From NCBI RefSeq assembly GCF_016907315.1, contig NZ_JAFBBS010000001.1:186001-250000 (forward strand): DNA of 64,000 bases. Reading direction: 5' to 3'. Below, piece after piece: positions 48,741-58,224 of the stretch. The notes below the pieces were generated by a model. That model worked only from the letters and a program-made list of their open reading frames with translations. It was not told the DNA's origin and made no database searches. The position numbers and the translations under genes are program-made. Source of the DNA: Microbacterium esteraromaticum (GTDB taxonomy: Bacteria > Actinomycetota > Actinomycetes > Actinomycetales > Microbacteriaceae). How positions within the stretch are numbered: the first letter of the stretch is position 1; each line of letters starts with the position of its first letter.

Positions 48741-48756
48741 GCAGACGTTCATGCGT

Positions 48757-49938
48757 TCAGCACAGCGCGTCCGCCACCGCGTCCCACCACCGGGCTGAGT
48801 CCGCGCGGTGATCATCAAGGCGCTCGGCGGCGGCGAGAGCCACGGCCGCGCCGGACGCGGCGAGCTCCGCGAGCCGTGCGGGCGCATCTGCCAGCGCATC
48901 GAGGTCGGCGACGGCGTCCTGACCCCAATGGCCCAGCGCACCGGTGAGTTTGACGCGGGTGTAGGCGTCGGCGGCGAGTGCGAGGACCGGAACCCCCGCC
49001 GGCGCGGCGAACACCGCGGGGTGATAGCGGCTGGTCACGAGGAGCCGCGATGTACGAGCCAGGCGCGCAGCCGACACTGAGTCGCCGCTCGGGACCACCT
49101 CGCTCGCATTGCGCATCCGCGCCCGCACCCGCTCATGCAGCGCGGCATCGCCCGACGGCTCGGAGTCTGCCGACGCGGGACCAAAGTGCGCGTGGAACAC
49201 GACGGGTCCGACGGTGTCGGCAGCACGGTCGAGCAGCACGGCTATGTCGCGCTCGGTCTCATCCGCCGGGCGTCCCGCGAACCAGCCGGACAGGCTGACG
49301 AGTACACGATCTGACGCATCCGGGCCCTCACCGCTACGCGGCCCCTGTCCGAGGAACGAGGCGTCGTCGACGCCGGCACGGACACGGACGCCCCACCCGC
49401 GTGCGAGCGTCGCCGAGGCGGGCTCACGCACGCCGGTGTACAGGGCGGAGCGGGCCATGGCGGCGACGCGCTCGGCATCGCCTGCCTCCAGGTCGGGCCC
49501 GAACGTCTGTCCCGACACCACGACCGGCAGACCGCGGGCCCGCGCCATCGCGGCCAGCGTGGTGCGTTCGTAGATGTGCACCGGCCAGCGGGATGCCAGA
49601 TTGCCCCCGCCCGCGATGAGCACGCCCGACGACTCGTCGAGCGCGTCCAGGACCGACTGTGCAGGATCCCCCGCGTCGAGCCGGGTACGGCCGGCAGCCG
49701 CATCCGTGAGCAGCGCCGAACGGCGGACTGCTGCGTCGCGCGCCAGGCCGGCGAAGCCGAGACGAGGCACGCACGGCACGTCGTAGCGCGCGGCAGACTC
49801 CTCCGGCGCGGAGGAGATGCCGACGATTCCGAGGCCTCGGACGGCGAGTTCGTCGCGCGCCGCTTCGAACATCGCCTCGTCGCCGATGTGGATGATGCCC
49901 GACAGCACGCCGATGTCGCCGATGGTGAGAACGCCCAC
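48757..49938 (-). CDS. Polysaccharide pyruvyl transferase family protein
   Basis: 393 residues with two Rossmann-like halves. The N-terminal signature is GDIGVLSGIIHIGDEAMFEAA, then GVLIAGGGNLASRWPVHIYER (Gly-rich loop) and the C-terminal LLVTSRYHPAVFAAPAGVPVLALA, all typical. Some members add pyruvate ketals to exopolysaccharide or cell-wall glycans; others are transferases of other donors. The GTG at 49938 has AAGGG six bases upstream; the frame to 49998 adds an Arg-rich unconserved stretch. It is divergent from the HEAT-glycosyltransferase gene (121 bases), suggesting a shared glycan pathway. Confidence 0.85.
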   Translation of the reverse strand: MGVLTIGDIGVLSGIIHIGDEAMFEAARDELAVRGLGIVGISSAPEESAARYDVPCVPRLGFAGLARDAAVRRSALLTDAAAGRTRLDAGDPAQSVLDALDESSGVLIAGGGNLASRWPVHIYERTTLAAMARARGLPVVVSGQTFGPDLEAGDAERVAAMARSALYTGVREPASATLARGWGVRVRAGVDDASFLGQGPRSGEGPDASDRVLVSLSGWFAGRPADETERDIAVLLDRAADTVGPVVFHAHFGPASADSEPSGDAALHERVRARMRNASEVVPSGDSVSAARLARTSRLLVTSRYHPAVFAAPAGVPVLALAADAYTRVKLTGALGHWGQDAVADLDALADAPARLAELAASGAAVALAAAERLDDHRADSARWWDAVADALC

Positions 49939-50059
49939 GTCTGCCCTTCGCTCGCGATCCGGTGCCGATGATCGGCGCCTTGTCAACCGTAGGCTCATTT
50001 TTTCTCGCCGCAGTACGCTTCCCCTCAGTGCCTATGTCGGCGCTCGTTCGGAGGGCAGC

Positions 50060-52204
50060 ATGGGTATCCAGACCGCGATGGACCGCATCACCGAGTCCGC
50101 GTCGATCGTCGAAGCGATGCGCGCCGGCGACGATCTGGCGTTCGAAGCGGGGCGGGATCCCGGCGTACGCACGCTGCGCGTGCTGTCGGCGGCCCTCGCC
50201 GGCGACGACGACCTCGCTGCGATCGCTGCCGTGCACGCTCTTGCGGAGATGAACGACGAGGAGGCCGTCAGGCTGCTGTCGAGCCTGCTGTCTTCGCCCC
50301 GGCCATATATCGTCGAGCACGCCGCCCACGCCCTCGGACGCCGACCGGCCAGGCCCGAGGCAGTCGGGCGGCTGGTGCGCCTCGTCGCGGAGGGCGGTTT
50401 CGGCGGCATGCTCGCCCAGCACACACTAGAGAAGTGGTCGACGGGCGCGGCCGAGCTGCTCGCGGTCGCTCTGGAGTCGGCGTGCACCGGCACGCTGTCC
50501 CACGAAGCCCGCGCACGGCTGGTCGAGACGCTGGGTCTCGTACGCCACCCGCTCGCCGTACGGCCCCTGCGGGCATGGGCGACCGACGCTTCGGAACCGG
50601 CGAGCGTTCGCCACGCGGCTGTCGCTGCGCTGGGACAGCGACGGGAGCCTGCCGCGATCTCTGCGCTCGAAGGCATCGTCGTCGAGGGAGGTGCGCTCGG
50701 CGAGCTGGCCCGCCTGGCCCTCATCGACGCGGAGCCACCGTCCACTGCGCGCGGTGGCGTCGAAGGTCTCACGGTCGGGCAGCTCTTTCTGCACACCGAC
50801 GTGGACTCGACGCTGTCAGCAGCCGGCGCCGGCGACAACGGCGGCATCGCAACGCTGCTGGTGCGGCTGGGCGATGCGCTCGTGACGGAGACCTCGGCCG
50901 TTCAGCGGGTGCTGACCCTGTCCCGCGGCACGGCCGCGCAGGCCGCACCAGACCTGCTGCAGGTCGCAGGCGGCGGAATCGGCCACCTGTACGGCCACAT
51001 CCCGCTCGACGCGCCGCCGGTGAGCTCCGCGTCCGCCTGGCCGTTGCGCGTGAGCGTGCGCCGTGGCATCCGGCGACTGCTGCGGGCCGCGGGACGCGTC
51101 GACGTGCTCCACCTCAGGATGGCGGATGTCGGCAGCCTCGCGGCTGCCGATGTGGCACGTGAACTCGGGATCCCCACGGTGTTCACGGTGGCCCCCGATC
51201 CGCACAGCGTCATCTCGGCGCTCGAGCGCGCGGGCACGCTCACTCGGAAGGATTTCGGCCAGGCAGACCTCGCCGAGCACTACTGGTTCCGCACGCATCT
51301 GGTTCAGAGCCTTGCCGCCTCTGCTGCGCATTCGGTGTTCTTCCCGCGCCCAGAACTCGAAGCGGATATGCAGACGCTCCTGGGTATCGACATGTCATCC
51401 CACCCTGAACGTCACACGGTGGTCGCAGAGGGCGTAGATCTCGCGGTTGTCGACCGTGCGGTGGAGCGCGCTCGACTGGTCGCCGATGGAGCCGATCCGA
51501 CGGGAGCGCTCGCCGAGCTCGCCGGCTTGCTCGATGCTCTACCCGAAGCGCGGCGAGGCCTGCCGCTTCTGGTCACGGTCGGGCGGATGCACCGTGTAAA
51601 GGGCACCGCCACGCTGGTGAGGGTCTGGGCCGAGGGACCGCTCGCAGATGCCGCCAACCTCCTGGTGATCGGCGGTGACCTCGAGCATCCGTCAGCGGAC
51701 GAGCGCGAGCAGCTCGACCTCATCCGTGCCGCCATCCCTCCGGCACAGCACGCGTCGCGCGGCCTGCTGCTGCCTGGCCATCGATCCAACGACGTCGCGG
51801 CGGAGTGGCTCGCCGCCGCGCGGTTCGGCGTCCCCGGGCGCTCCGCCGCCGACGGGGTGTACGTGTGCGCGAGCCTGAAGGAGGAGTTCGGTCTGGCGAT
51901 CCTCGAGGCGATGGCCACCGGCCTGCTCGTCGTCGCTCCCGACAGTGGCGGCCCGGCAACCTATGTCGAGGACGGCGAGAGTGGATTCCTCACACAGACC
52001 GGGGACCCGGTCACGCTCGCCACCGCGATCGGGCGCGCTCTCGAGCGCGCGTCAGCCGGAGAACAAGGCCCCGCGGGGCGTGGGCGGGCCCTTGTCGCTG
52101 AGCGCTTCACCATCCAGGCCATGGCCGCAAAGCTCGCGCCGGTGTACGAGTCGGTGGCGAGCAAGGAAGCTGAGCTGCAGCGCGCGGCGGAGGAGCTGGT
52201 ATGA
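50060..52204 (+). CDS. HEAT-repeat protein fused to a GT4-type glycosyltransferase
   Basis: 714 residues. Residues 1-235 are HEAT-like helical repeats (LRVLSAALAGDDDLAAIAAVHALAEMND, SSPRPYIVEHAAHALGRR, VRHAAVAALGQRREP; pieces). From about 245 a GT-B glycosyltransferase starts with GLTVGQLFLHTDVDSTL and a Gly-rich NGGIATLLVRLG loop, continues with PLLVTVGRMHRVKGTATLV and the GT4 donor-site signature KEEFGLAILEAMATGLLVV...GGPATYVEDG. Nucleotide sugar and acceptor are unknown. The ATG at 50060 has GGAGGG upstream. ATGA overlap couples it to the next transferase. Confidence 0.85.
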   Translation: MGIQTAMDRITESASIVEAMRAGDDLAFEAGRDPGVRTLRVLSAALAGDDDLAAIAAVHALAEMNDEEAVRLLSSLLSSPRPYIVEHAAHALGRRPARPEAVGRLVRLVAEGGFGGMLAQHTLEKWSTGAAELLAVALESACTGTLSHEARARLVETLGLVRHPLAVRPLRAWATDASEPASVRHAAVAALGQRREPAAISALEGIVVEGGALGELARLALIDAEPPSTARGGVEGLTVGQLFLHTDVDSTLSAAGAGDNGGIATLLVRLGDALVTETSAVQRVLTLSRGTAAQAAPDLLQVAGGGIGHLYGHIPLDAPPVSSASAWPLRVSVRRGIRRLLRAAGRVDVLHLRMADVGSLAAADVARELGIPTVFTVAPDPHSVISALERAGTLTRKDFGQADLAEHYWFRTHLVQSLAASAAHSVFFPRPELEADMQTLLGIDMSSHPERHTVVAEGVDLAVVDRAVERARLVADGADPTGALAELAGLLDALPEARRGLPLLVTVGRMHRVKGTATLVRVWAEGPLADAANLLVIGGDLEHPSADEREQLDLIRAAIPPAQHASRGLLLPGHRSNDVAAEWLAAARFGVPGRSAADGVYVCASLKEEFGLAILEAMATGLLVVAPDSGGPATYVEDGESGFLTQTGDPVTLATAIGRALERASAGEQGPAGRGRALVAERFTIQAMAAKLAPVYESVASKEAELQRAAEELV

Positions 52205-53571
52205 CATTGCTGATCATCAGCCCCGACTACGCCTCGCACCTGCTTCCGCTGGCCTCCCTGGGCACGGCGTGGCGGGACGACGGCCACGAGGTCGTCGTGG
52301 CGACGGGCCCGGCCACCGCAGCGATCGTCTCGGATTTCGGCTATCGACGGACGGACCTGCGACTCGGTCGGGGCGCGAACGGCGGCGTCATCCGCAGCTC
52401 CGAGCAGCAGACCGAGGAGGCCGAGTCGCTCGAGGGCTTCTTCGCCGCGACGCGGATAGGAATGGTCTCGACGCTCGCCTATCAGGCGAGCGAGCGCCTC
52501 ACCGACCTCATGTGGCAGCCGGTCGACGCGGCGCAAGCGACGCTGCGGATCATCAAGGATGTCTCACCCGACGCGATTCTCGTCGATCACCTCGCCTACA
52601 GCGCCCGCGTCGCCCTGCATGCTCGAGGGATCGCCTACGGTGATGTCGTGCTGGGCCATCCGAGTGCGCTTCCGGTCGCCGGCGAGGTCTACGGCTATCC
52701 GCCCGCGTGGCCGACGGCCTTCTCGCCGCACGCCGATGAGCTCGGCGAGCTGCGCACGCTGTGCGAGGAGGTGTCGCGGCGCTTCACGAAGCAATGGAAC
52801 GACGCGGCTGCAGCCATCGAGCCGCACGCGGAGCCCGTCGCCGATGCATTCGCGCTGCACGGCTCCACCGTGCTCTACAACTACCCGGCCCAGCTCGCTG
52901 CGGGCGACGGGCGGACCCTGCCGCCGCATCGCTTCCTCGGATCGACGCCGCGTGACGAACCTGTCATCTCCTCGGTCGATGAGTGGATGGCCACCGGGGA
53001 GCCGTATGTGTACGTGAGCTTCGGGAGCTTCCTGTCCGTCCGCGGCGATGTACTCGCGCGCGTGGCTGCGGCTCTGCGCGCGGTCGGCGTGCGTGCGGCG
53101 ATCGCGACAGGCACGACCGACGCAGCGGAACTCGGCCACATCCCCGACGGCTGGCTGATCGCCGAGTATCTGCCGCAGGTACGTCTGCTCTCGTCCGCCG
53201 CCGCGGCAGTGACGCACGGAGGCAACAACTCCGTCACCGAAGCGGTCGCCAGCGGGGTTCCGCTGATGGTGCTGCCCTTCTCGACCGACCAGTTCGCGGG
53301 TGCTGCTGCGATCGAGCGCGCGGGTGTGGGCCGTGTACTGGATCCCAACGCGGCATCGATCGACCAGCTCGCGGCGGCTCTGCGGGAGATCGTCGATCCG
53401 GCGTTCACCGGGCGCGCGGCCCTGAGGGCCGCGGCCGATGAGCAGCAGGCGCATCCGGGCCCGTCGATCGCCAGAACCGTTGTGCCTACGATTCAGGGCA
53501 CGGTGCCGGGCAGCGGCACCACGCCGACCAGCCGGCCCATCGCCGACGGAGAGCCGGCGGCGGCCCGGTAG
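52201..53571 (+). CDS. GT1/UGT-type glycosyltransferase
   Basis: 456 residues, GT-B fold. The start MTLLIISPDYASHLLPLASLG has the family's acceptor-domain strand and loop; the donor-site motif is THGGNNSVTEAVASGVPLMVLPFSTDQ, as in macrolide/UDP-glucuronosyl transferases (family GT1). The acceptor is unknown. It overlaps the HEAT-glycosyltransferase by four bases and so is cotranslated with it. The last 79 bases, coding a Pro/Thr-rich tail, overlap the 3' end of the convergent transferase gene; this tail is probably an unselected extension. Confidence 0.88.
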   Translation: MTLLIISPDYASHLLPLASLGTAWRDDGHEVVVATGPATAAIVSDFGYRRTDLRLGRGANGGVIRSSEQQTEEAESLEGFFAATRIGMVSTLAYQASERLTDLMWQPVDAAQATLRIIKDVSPDAILVDHLAYSARVALHARGIAYGDVVLGHPSALPVAGEVYGYPPAWPTAFSPHADELGELRTLCEEVSRRFTKQWNDAAAAIEPHAEPVADAFALHGSTVLYNYPAQLAAGDGRTLPPHRFLGSTPRDEPVISSVDEWMATGEPYVYVSFGSFLSVRGDVLARVAAALRAVGVRAAIATGTTDAAELGHIPDGWLIAEYLPQVRLLSSAAAAVTHGGNNSVTEAVASGVPLMVLPFSTDQFAGAAAIERAGVGRVLDPNAASIDQLAAALREIVDPAFTGRAALRAAADEQQAHPGPSIARTVVPTIQGTVPGSGTTPTSRPIADGEPAAAR

Positions 53572-54200
53572 TCGTCCATGCGCGCCGCATTGGCGTCGTA
53601 AGACGCTCCCGCCCGGACCTCGCCGACGTGATGGAGCGCGTACACGCGACCGCGGTGTCGGATCGGCGGTGCACCGAGAAGAGTCGAGTGGGCCAGAAAC
53701 CAGGCTGCATCCTCGAAGCCCCAGCCTCGGAAGCCCTCATCCTGACCGCCGTGGCTCGCCCATGTACGCGGGGTCGCCACGTACACGCCGGAGCATGCGC
53801 CGTCGACGTACTGCTCGACCGTGCAGTCTTCGAGCGGAACACCTGCCGCGTGATCTGCCGATCCGGTGCGGCCGAGCCAGCGGTACTCGTCGTACGGCAG
53901 ATGAACGTAGCGGCTCTCGGCGGCAGCGCGGATCGCCGCGATGAGCGGCTCACGCTCGGGGATCGTGTCCGCATCCCCCACCACGACCACCTCGTGTTCA
54001 GCGGCGTTGCGCATCGCAGTGTTGCGGCAGGCGGCGAGCACGAACGGCACGTCCCCCGTGTCGATGGTCTCCAGCGAGACCTGCGGCAACGTCTCGCGGT
54101 ACCAGGCGATGACCCGTTCGAATGCGTCGACGCGTGAGGGAGCAGACCGCCATGGGATCACGATGCGCACGGGGGGCAGCGGTGTCTCGACGAGCGTCAT
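53493..54200 (-). CDS. GT-A-type glycosyltransferase (galactosyltransferase C-domain-like)
   Basis: 235 residues. The first part PPVRIVIPWRSAPSRVDAFERV and the DxD-like VVVVGDADTIPE indicate a GT-A fold, and the ending GVYVATPRTWASHGGQDEGFRGWGFEDAAWFLAH (in pieces) is the W-G-x-E-D block of beta-1,4-galactosyltransferase-like C-domains. The size is small but contains both halves of the active site. The ATG at 54200 follows AGGAAGG. It belongs to the same glycan-type group as its neighbours but on the other strand. Donor and acceptor are unknown. Confidence 0.8.
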   Translation of the reverse strand: MTLVETPLPPVRIVIPWRSAPSRVDAFERVIAWYRETLPQVSLETIDTGDVPFVLAACRNTAMRNAAEHEVVVVGDADTIPEREPLIAAIRAAAESRYVHLPYDEYRWLGRTGSADHAAGVPLEDCTVEQYVDGACSGVYVATPRTWASHGGQDEGFRGWGFEDAAWFLAHSTLLGAPPIRHRGRVYALHHVGEVRAGASYDANAARMDDYRAAAGSPSAMGRLVGVVPLPGTVP

Positions 54201-54273
54201 GCACCTTCCTTTCCCACTGAGCCTAGGCGAGATCGGCGCCTCTCCCCCACGCGGACCCGGCCGCATCTGTCGG

Positions 54274-55209
54274 TCAGCAGAGAACCCGCAGCGCGCCGGG
54301 CTGCACGCGCACGGCGAGCTTCGAGACGTCGCCCGCCTCTTCACCGTCGATCTCGAACGGCACGGGGACCGGAAGAGCCACGGCGATCGACTCGCCGGTG
54401 AGATGCTGGGCGAAATCGATGCTCACGGTCTCGTCGTCACCGCCGAGCAGACGCCGGATGCCGTTGTCCCACACGACCGTGCGCAGAGTCTGCAGCCACT
54501 GGGTGGCGTTCTCTGCGCTGATCATCAGCAGGTCGAGACGGCCGTCGTCGACCACCGCGTCAGGGAGAAGCGTCACGCCGCCCTGTATGTCGCCGCAGTT
54601 GCCGATGAGCAGCGTGTGTCCGCTGAGCGTCTGCTGCTCGCCGTCGTCGAGCGTGATCTGGAAGTCGACAGTCTCCGAGGCTTCGAACGCGCGTCCCATC
54701 GCCGCGACGTAGGCCAGCCACCCAGCCTTGTTCTTGAGATCGTCGTCCGTCTCGGCCAGCATGTGCGCGTCGAGCCCGAAGCCGACCATCACCAGGAACC
54801 CGACTTCGACTTCGGCGTCGTCGGTGCGCGTCCAGCCCATGTCGATGCGACGCTCGTTGCCTCCGGCGATGACGCTCAACGCCTTCGGGATGCTGCCGAG
54901 CGGAATGCCCAGGTTGCGCGCAAGAAGGTTGCCGGTGCCCTGCGGCACGATACCCAGGGCTGGTCCGTCGTCCCCCGCGGACGCGAGGATCTCGGCCACC
55001 GTTCGCACGGTGCCGTCGCCGCCGACGGCGACGACGACATCGCAGCCGGCCTGCACGGCCTCGGTGGCCATCGCACGGCCGGGATCGTCAGCCTCGGTCT
55101 CCCACCACATCAGCTCGGTGTCCGCGGGCACGGCCGCGGACACTGCATCCCGAAGCGCGTCCCCGTCGATCTTGGTCGGATTCCATACGATTCCGAAGCG
55201 CTGCGCCAT
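54274..55209 (-). CDS. Diacylglycerol kinase-family protein (second copy)
   Basis: 311 residues. Catalytic-domain motifs: RFGIVWNPTKIDGDAL, VVVAVGGDGTVRTVAEIL, LGIVPQGTGNLLARNLGIP and the C-terminal PFEIDGEEAGDVSKLAVRV. It phosphorylates a lipid-like alcohol. It differs from the paralogue at 12801-13706 (GTGNLLARN instead of GTGDDFARA), so the two probably use different substrates or serve different membranes. It lies between the glycosyltransferase cluster and glnE on the same strand as glnE, 27 bases downstream of the glnE stop. Confidence 0.9.
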   Translation of the reverse strand: MAQRFGIVWNPTKIDGDALRDAVSAAVPADTELMWWETEADDPGRAMATEAVQAGCDVVVAVGGDGTVRTVAEILASAGDDGPALGIVPQGTGNLLARNLGIPLGSIPKALSVIAGGNERRIDMGWTRTDDAEVEVGFLVMVGFGLDAHMLAETDDDLKNKAGWLAYVAAMGRAFEASETVDFQITLDDGEQQTLSGHTLLIGNCGDIQGGVTLLPDAVVDDGRLDLLMISAENATQWLQTLRTVVWDNGIRRLLGGDDETVSIDFAQHLTGESIAVALPVPVPFEIDGEEAGDVSKLAVRVQPGALRVLC

Positions 55210-55236
55210 CTCACTACCCTCAATCTCGGCTGAGCC

Positions 55237-58215
55237 TCAGCCGTAGAACTGCTTCTCGAAGACCCGCCGCGCCCGGCGCGTGACTCGGAGGTAGTCCTCC
55301 TCGAGCACGGTCGCGGCGCGGTCAGGATATCCCAGAAGACGGCCGACGCCGTCGAGCTCGCGGACCTCGGCGGGCAGGACATCCTTGGTCTGCCCGGTGA
55401 GCAGCGTCATGGCCGAGCGCAGGCGACTGGCGAGCACCCAGGCCTCACGCAGCCGCTCCGCGTCGTCCGCGGGGATGAGGTCGGCGAGCACCGCGGCGTC
55501 CAGCGCCTGCAGCGTCGACGTGGTGCGCAGGTCCGGCACACGGTGGCCGTGCTGCAGCTGAAGAACCTGCACCATCCACTCGACATCGCTGAGCGTGCCG
55601 GGTCCGAGCTTGAGGTGCCGACGCGGGTCGGCGCCCTGAGGCAGCCGCTCGCCTTCGACGCGCGCCTTGATGCGCTTGATCTCGCGGACGTCCTGCAGCG
55701 ACACGGTCTCGGGATAGCGGATGCTGTCGGCGAGCTCCGTGAACCGGCTGATGAGCTTCAGGCTGCCGGCGATCCCCCGCGCGCGCAGCAGGGCCTGGGC
55801 CTCCCACGACAGCGACCACCGGCGGTAGTACTGCGTGTACGCCTCGATCGTGCGCACCATGGGTCCGTTGCGTCCCTCAGGGCGCAGGTCGGCATCGAGC
55901 TCGAGCGGCACACGCTGATCCGCGAGATGCTCGCGGAGGCCCGCGACGATCTTGGCCGCGTACTGCTGCGCCCGCTGCGGGTCGACCCCGTTCGGATCGT
56001 AGATGAAGAGCACGTCGGCATCGGAGCCGAAACCGAGTTCGGCGCCTCCGAATCGCCCCATGGCGATGATCGAGAAATCCATCGCGTCGTCCTCCGGCGG
56101 CACGACCTCGCGTCGCACCGCGCGCAGAGCCGCCTGGATGGTCGCCTCGGTGATCTCGGTCAGAGCCCTCGCCATCTCGTCGACACCGACCTGCTCGAGC
56201 ACTGCCGCCATCGCGGTCCGCAGCAGCTCGCGCCGTCGCAGAGCCCGCACGGCCCGCAGCGCGGCCTTGGTCGTCGCATGCCTGGTCTGGATCGCCCTCG
56301 CCTCCTCGTCGAGAGCGGCGCCGCCACGCGGCCGCAGGGCTGCCGGCGTGTCGAGCCAGGCGACGGACTCGGGGATCCACTCCATGAGCTCTCCGACGTA
56401 GCGCGAACTCGAGAGCAGTCGGGTGAGGCGCTCGGCGGCGCCGGACGAATCACGCAGCATGCGCAGGAACCAGTGCGTGTCGCCCAGCCGCTCGCTGATG
56501 CGCCGGAACGCGATGAGCCCGTAGTCGGGATCGGTGCCGTCGGCGAACCACCGGAGCATCACCGGCATGAGGTGCTTCTGAATGGTCGCCTTGCGGCTGA
56601 GGCCCGATGTGAGCGCCGCGATGTGGCGCAGCGCGCCGGCAGGGTCGCGGAAGCCGATCGCGGCCAGTCGGGACCCCGCCTGCGCGGTCGACAGCGTGCG
56701 CTCCTCGGCGGGCAACGAAGCGACGGCCGACAGCAGCGGGCGGTAGAACAGCCGCACGTGCTGGTCTCGCACCGCACGTCGGACCTCGTCCCACACCTCC
56801 TGCAGCCCGGAGGCGCTGTCAGCCAGCGCCGTGGCGCGGGCGAGGCGGCGCATACCCTCGTCGTCGCGAGGCATGAGGTGGGTCCGGGTGAGGTCGTGCA
56901 GCTGCAGCCGGTGCTCGAGCAGGCGCAGGATGCGGTACTGCTCGCCGAAGGCGCCGGCCTCTGCGCGTCCGATGTAGCCGCCCTCCACGAGTGCATCAAG
57001 CGATTCGAGCGTGCCACGCGTGCGGATGCTCTCGTCGCTGAGCCCATGCACCAGCTGGAGCAGCTGGACGGTGAACTCGATGTCCCGGAGCCCACCGGGG
57101 CCGAGCTTGATCTGGAAGGGCACGTCCTCGGGTGGGATGTGCTCTGTCACCCGCTCGCGCATGCGCTGCACACTCTCGACGAAGTCCTCGCGCTCGGCAC
57201 TCGTCCACACCTTGGGCTGCACGGCGGCGATGTACGCTGCTCCGAGCTCGGGATCGCCTGCGAGGGGACGCGCCTTGAGCAGCGCCTGGAACTCCCAGCT
57301 CTTCGCCCAGCGGTCGTAGTAGGCGACGTGAGACGCCAGGGAGCGCACGAGCGCACCCTGCTTCCCCTCGGGCCGGAGCGCCGCGTCTACTTCCCACAGC
57401 GGCGGCTCGACGTCGATGCCGCTCAGTGTCGTCATGACCTCCCGGGCGAGCCGAGTGGCGATGTCGATGGCCTTCGCCTCCGACACGATCGCCTCGTCCG
57501 CCGTGCCCGCCACGAAGATCACGTCGACATCGCTGAGGTAGTTGAGCTCTCGGGCGCCCGCCTTGCCCATACCGATGATCGCCAGCCGAGTCGCCGCGAT
57601 CTCCTCGCGCGTACCAGCGCGCCCGGAGTCGTCGAGCACCGCGCGCGCAACGGCGATCCCGGCTTCCAGGGCGGCGCCGGCCGCATCCGCGAGGGCAGCC
57701 GAGACCTCCCCGATCACCGCGGTCGCGGAGTCCGCCCCGAGGTCGGCCGCCGCGATCTCGCTCAGACAGCCCCGGTACTCCACCCGGAGGGCGCGTACCG
57801 GGTCGCCCGCGCGGGCGAACCCGCTGTGCGCGTCGACCGCCGCGAGCATCCGTGCCGTCAGCTCGGCGGCTCCGGGCAGATCGCTGCGCAGCAGTGCCTC
57901 CGCGCGCAGGCGGGAAGGGTGCCGTTCGAAGAAGGCGCCCAGCGCTGGGGACGCCCCGAGGAGCCGCCACGCGGCCTCCCGCGCCGCAGGGTCGGAGAGC
58001 ACAGCGGTCACCTGCGCCGGGTCGCGGCGCGCCACCGTCACGAGGCCGCGCACCGCGGCATCCGGATCGGCCGCGATCATCCCCTCTGCGAGCACGGCGC
58101 GTTCGAGGCCCGTCAGCTCGGCCAGCTCGGTGAGGTCTGCCGATGCCGACGTCAGCTCGACGAAGCCGAGTCGCGCCAGGGCGGACAGCGACACGGACGC
58201 ATCAGGTCGCGCCAT
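55237..58215 (-). CDS. glnE: Bifunctional glutamine synthetase adenylyltransferase/deadenylase
   Basis: 992 residues. Two nucleotidyltransferase domains, each with the G-x-x-x-x-S-D-x-D metal motif: GARELNYLSDVDVIFV in the N-terminal (deadenylylating) half and GAELGFGSDADVLFIYDP in the C-terminal (adenylylating) half, separated by helical GlnD-like regulatory regions (DIEFTVQLLQLVHGL and DVEWMVQVLQLQHGH). It modifies Tyr402 of GlnA in response to PII/glutamine status. It is nine bases downstream of glnA2 on the same strand, so glnA2-glnE are cotranscribed, as in other actinobacteria. Confidence 0.96.
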   Translation of the reverse strand: MARPDASVSLSALARLGFVELTSASADLTELAELTGLERAVLAEGMIAADPDAAVRGLVTVARRDPAQVTAVLSDPAAREAAWRLLGASPALGAFFERHPSRLRAEALLRSDLPGAAELTARMLAAVDAHSGFARAGDPVRALRVEYRGCLSEIAAADLGADSATAVIGEVSAALADAAGAALEAGIAVARAVLDDSGRAGTREEIAATRLAIIGMGKAGARELNYLSDVDVIFVAGTADEAIVSEAKAIDIATRLAREVMTTLSGIDVEPPLWEVDAALRPEGKQGALVRSLASHVAYYDRWAKSWEFQALLKARPLAGDPELGAAYIAAVQPKVWTSAEREDFVESVQRMRERVTEHIPPEDVPFQIKLGPGGLRDIEFTVQLLQLVHGLSDESIRTRGTLESLDALVEGGYIGRAEAGAFGEQYRILRLLEHRLQLHDLTRTHLMPRDDEGMRRLARATALADSASGLQEVWDEVRRAVRDQHVRLFYRPLLSAVASLPAEERTLSTAQAGSRLAAIGFRDPAGALRHIAALTSGLSRKATIQKHLMPVMLRWFADGTDPDYGLIAFRRISERLGDTHWFLRMLRDSSGAAERLTRLLSSSRYVGELMEWIPESVAWLDTPAALRPRGGAALDEEARAIQTRHATTKAALRAVRALRRRELLRTAMAAVLEQVGVDEMARALTEITEATIQAALRAVRREVVPPEDDAMDFSIIAMGRFGGAELGFGSDADVLFIYDPNGVDPQRAQQYAAKIVAGLREHLADQRVPLELDADLRPEGRNGPMVRTIEAYTQYYRRWSLSWEAQALLRARGIAGSLKLISRFTELADSIRYPETVSLQDVREIKRIKARVEGERLPQGADPRRHLKLGPGTLSDVEWMVQVLQLQHGHRVPDLRTTSTLQALDAAVLADLIPADDAERLREAWVLASRLRSAMTLLTGQTKDVLPAEVRELDGVGRLLGYPDRAATVLEEDYLRVTRRARRVFEKQFYG

Positions 58216-58224
58216 CGCCGCGCC

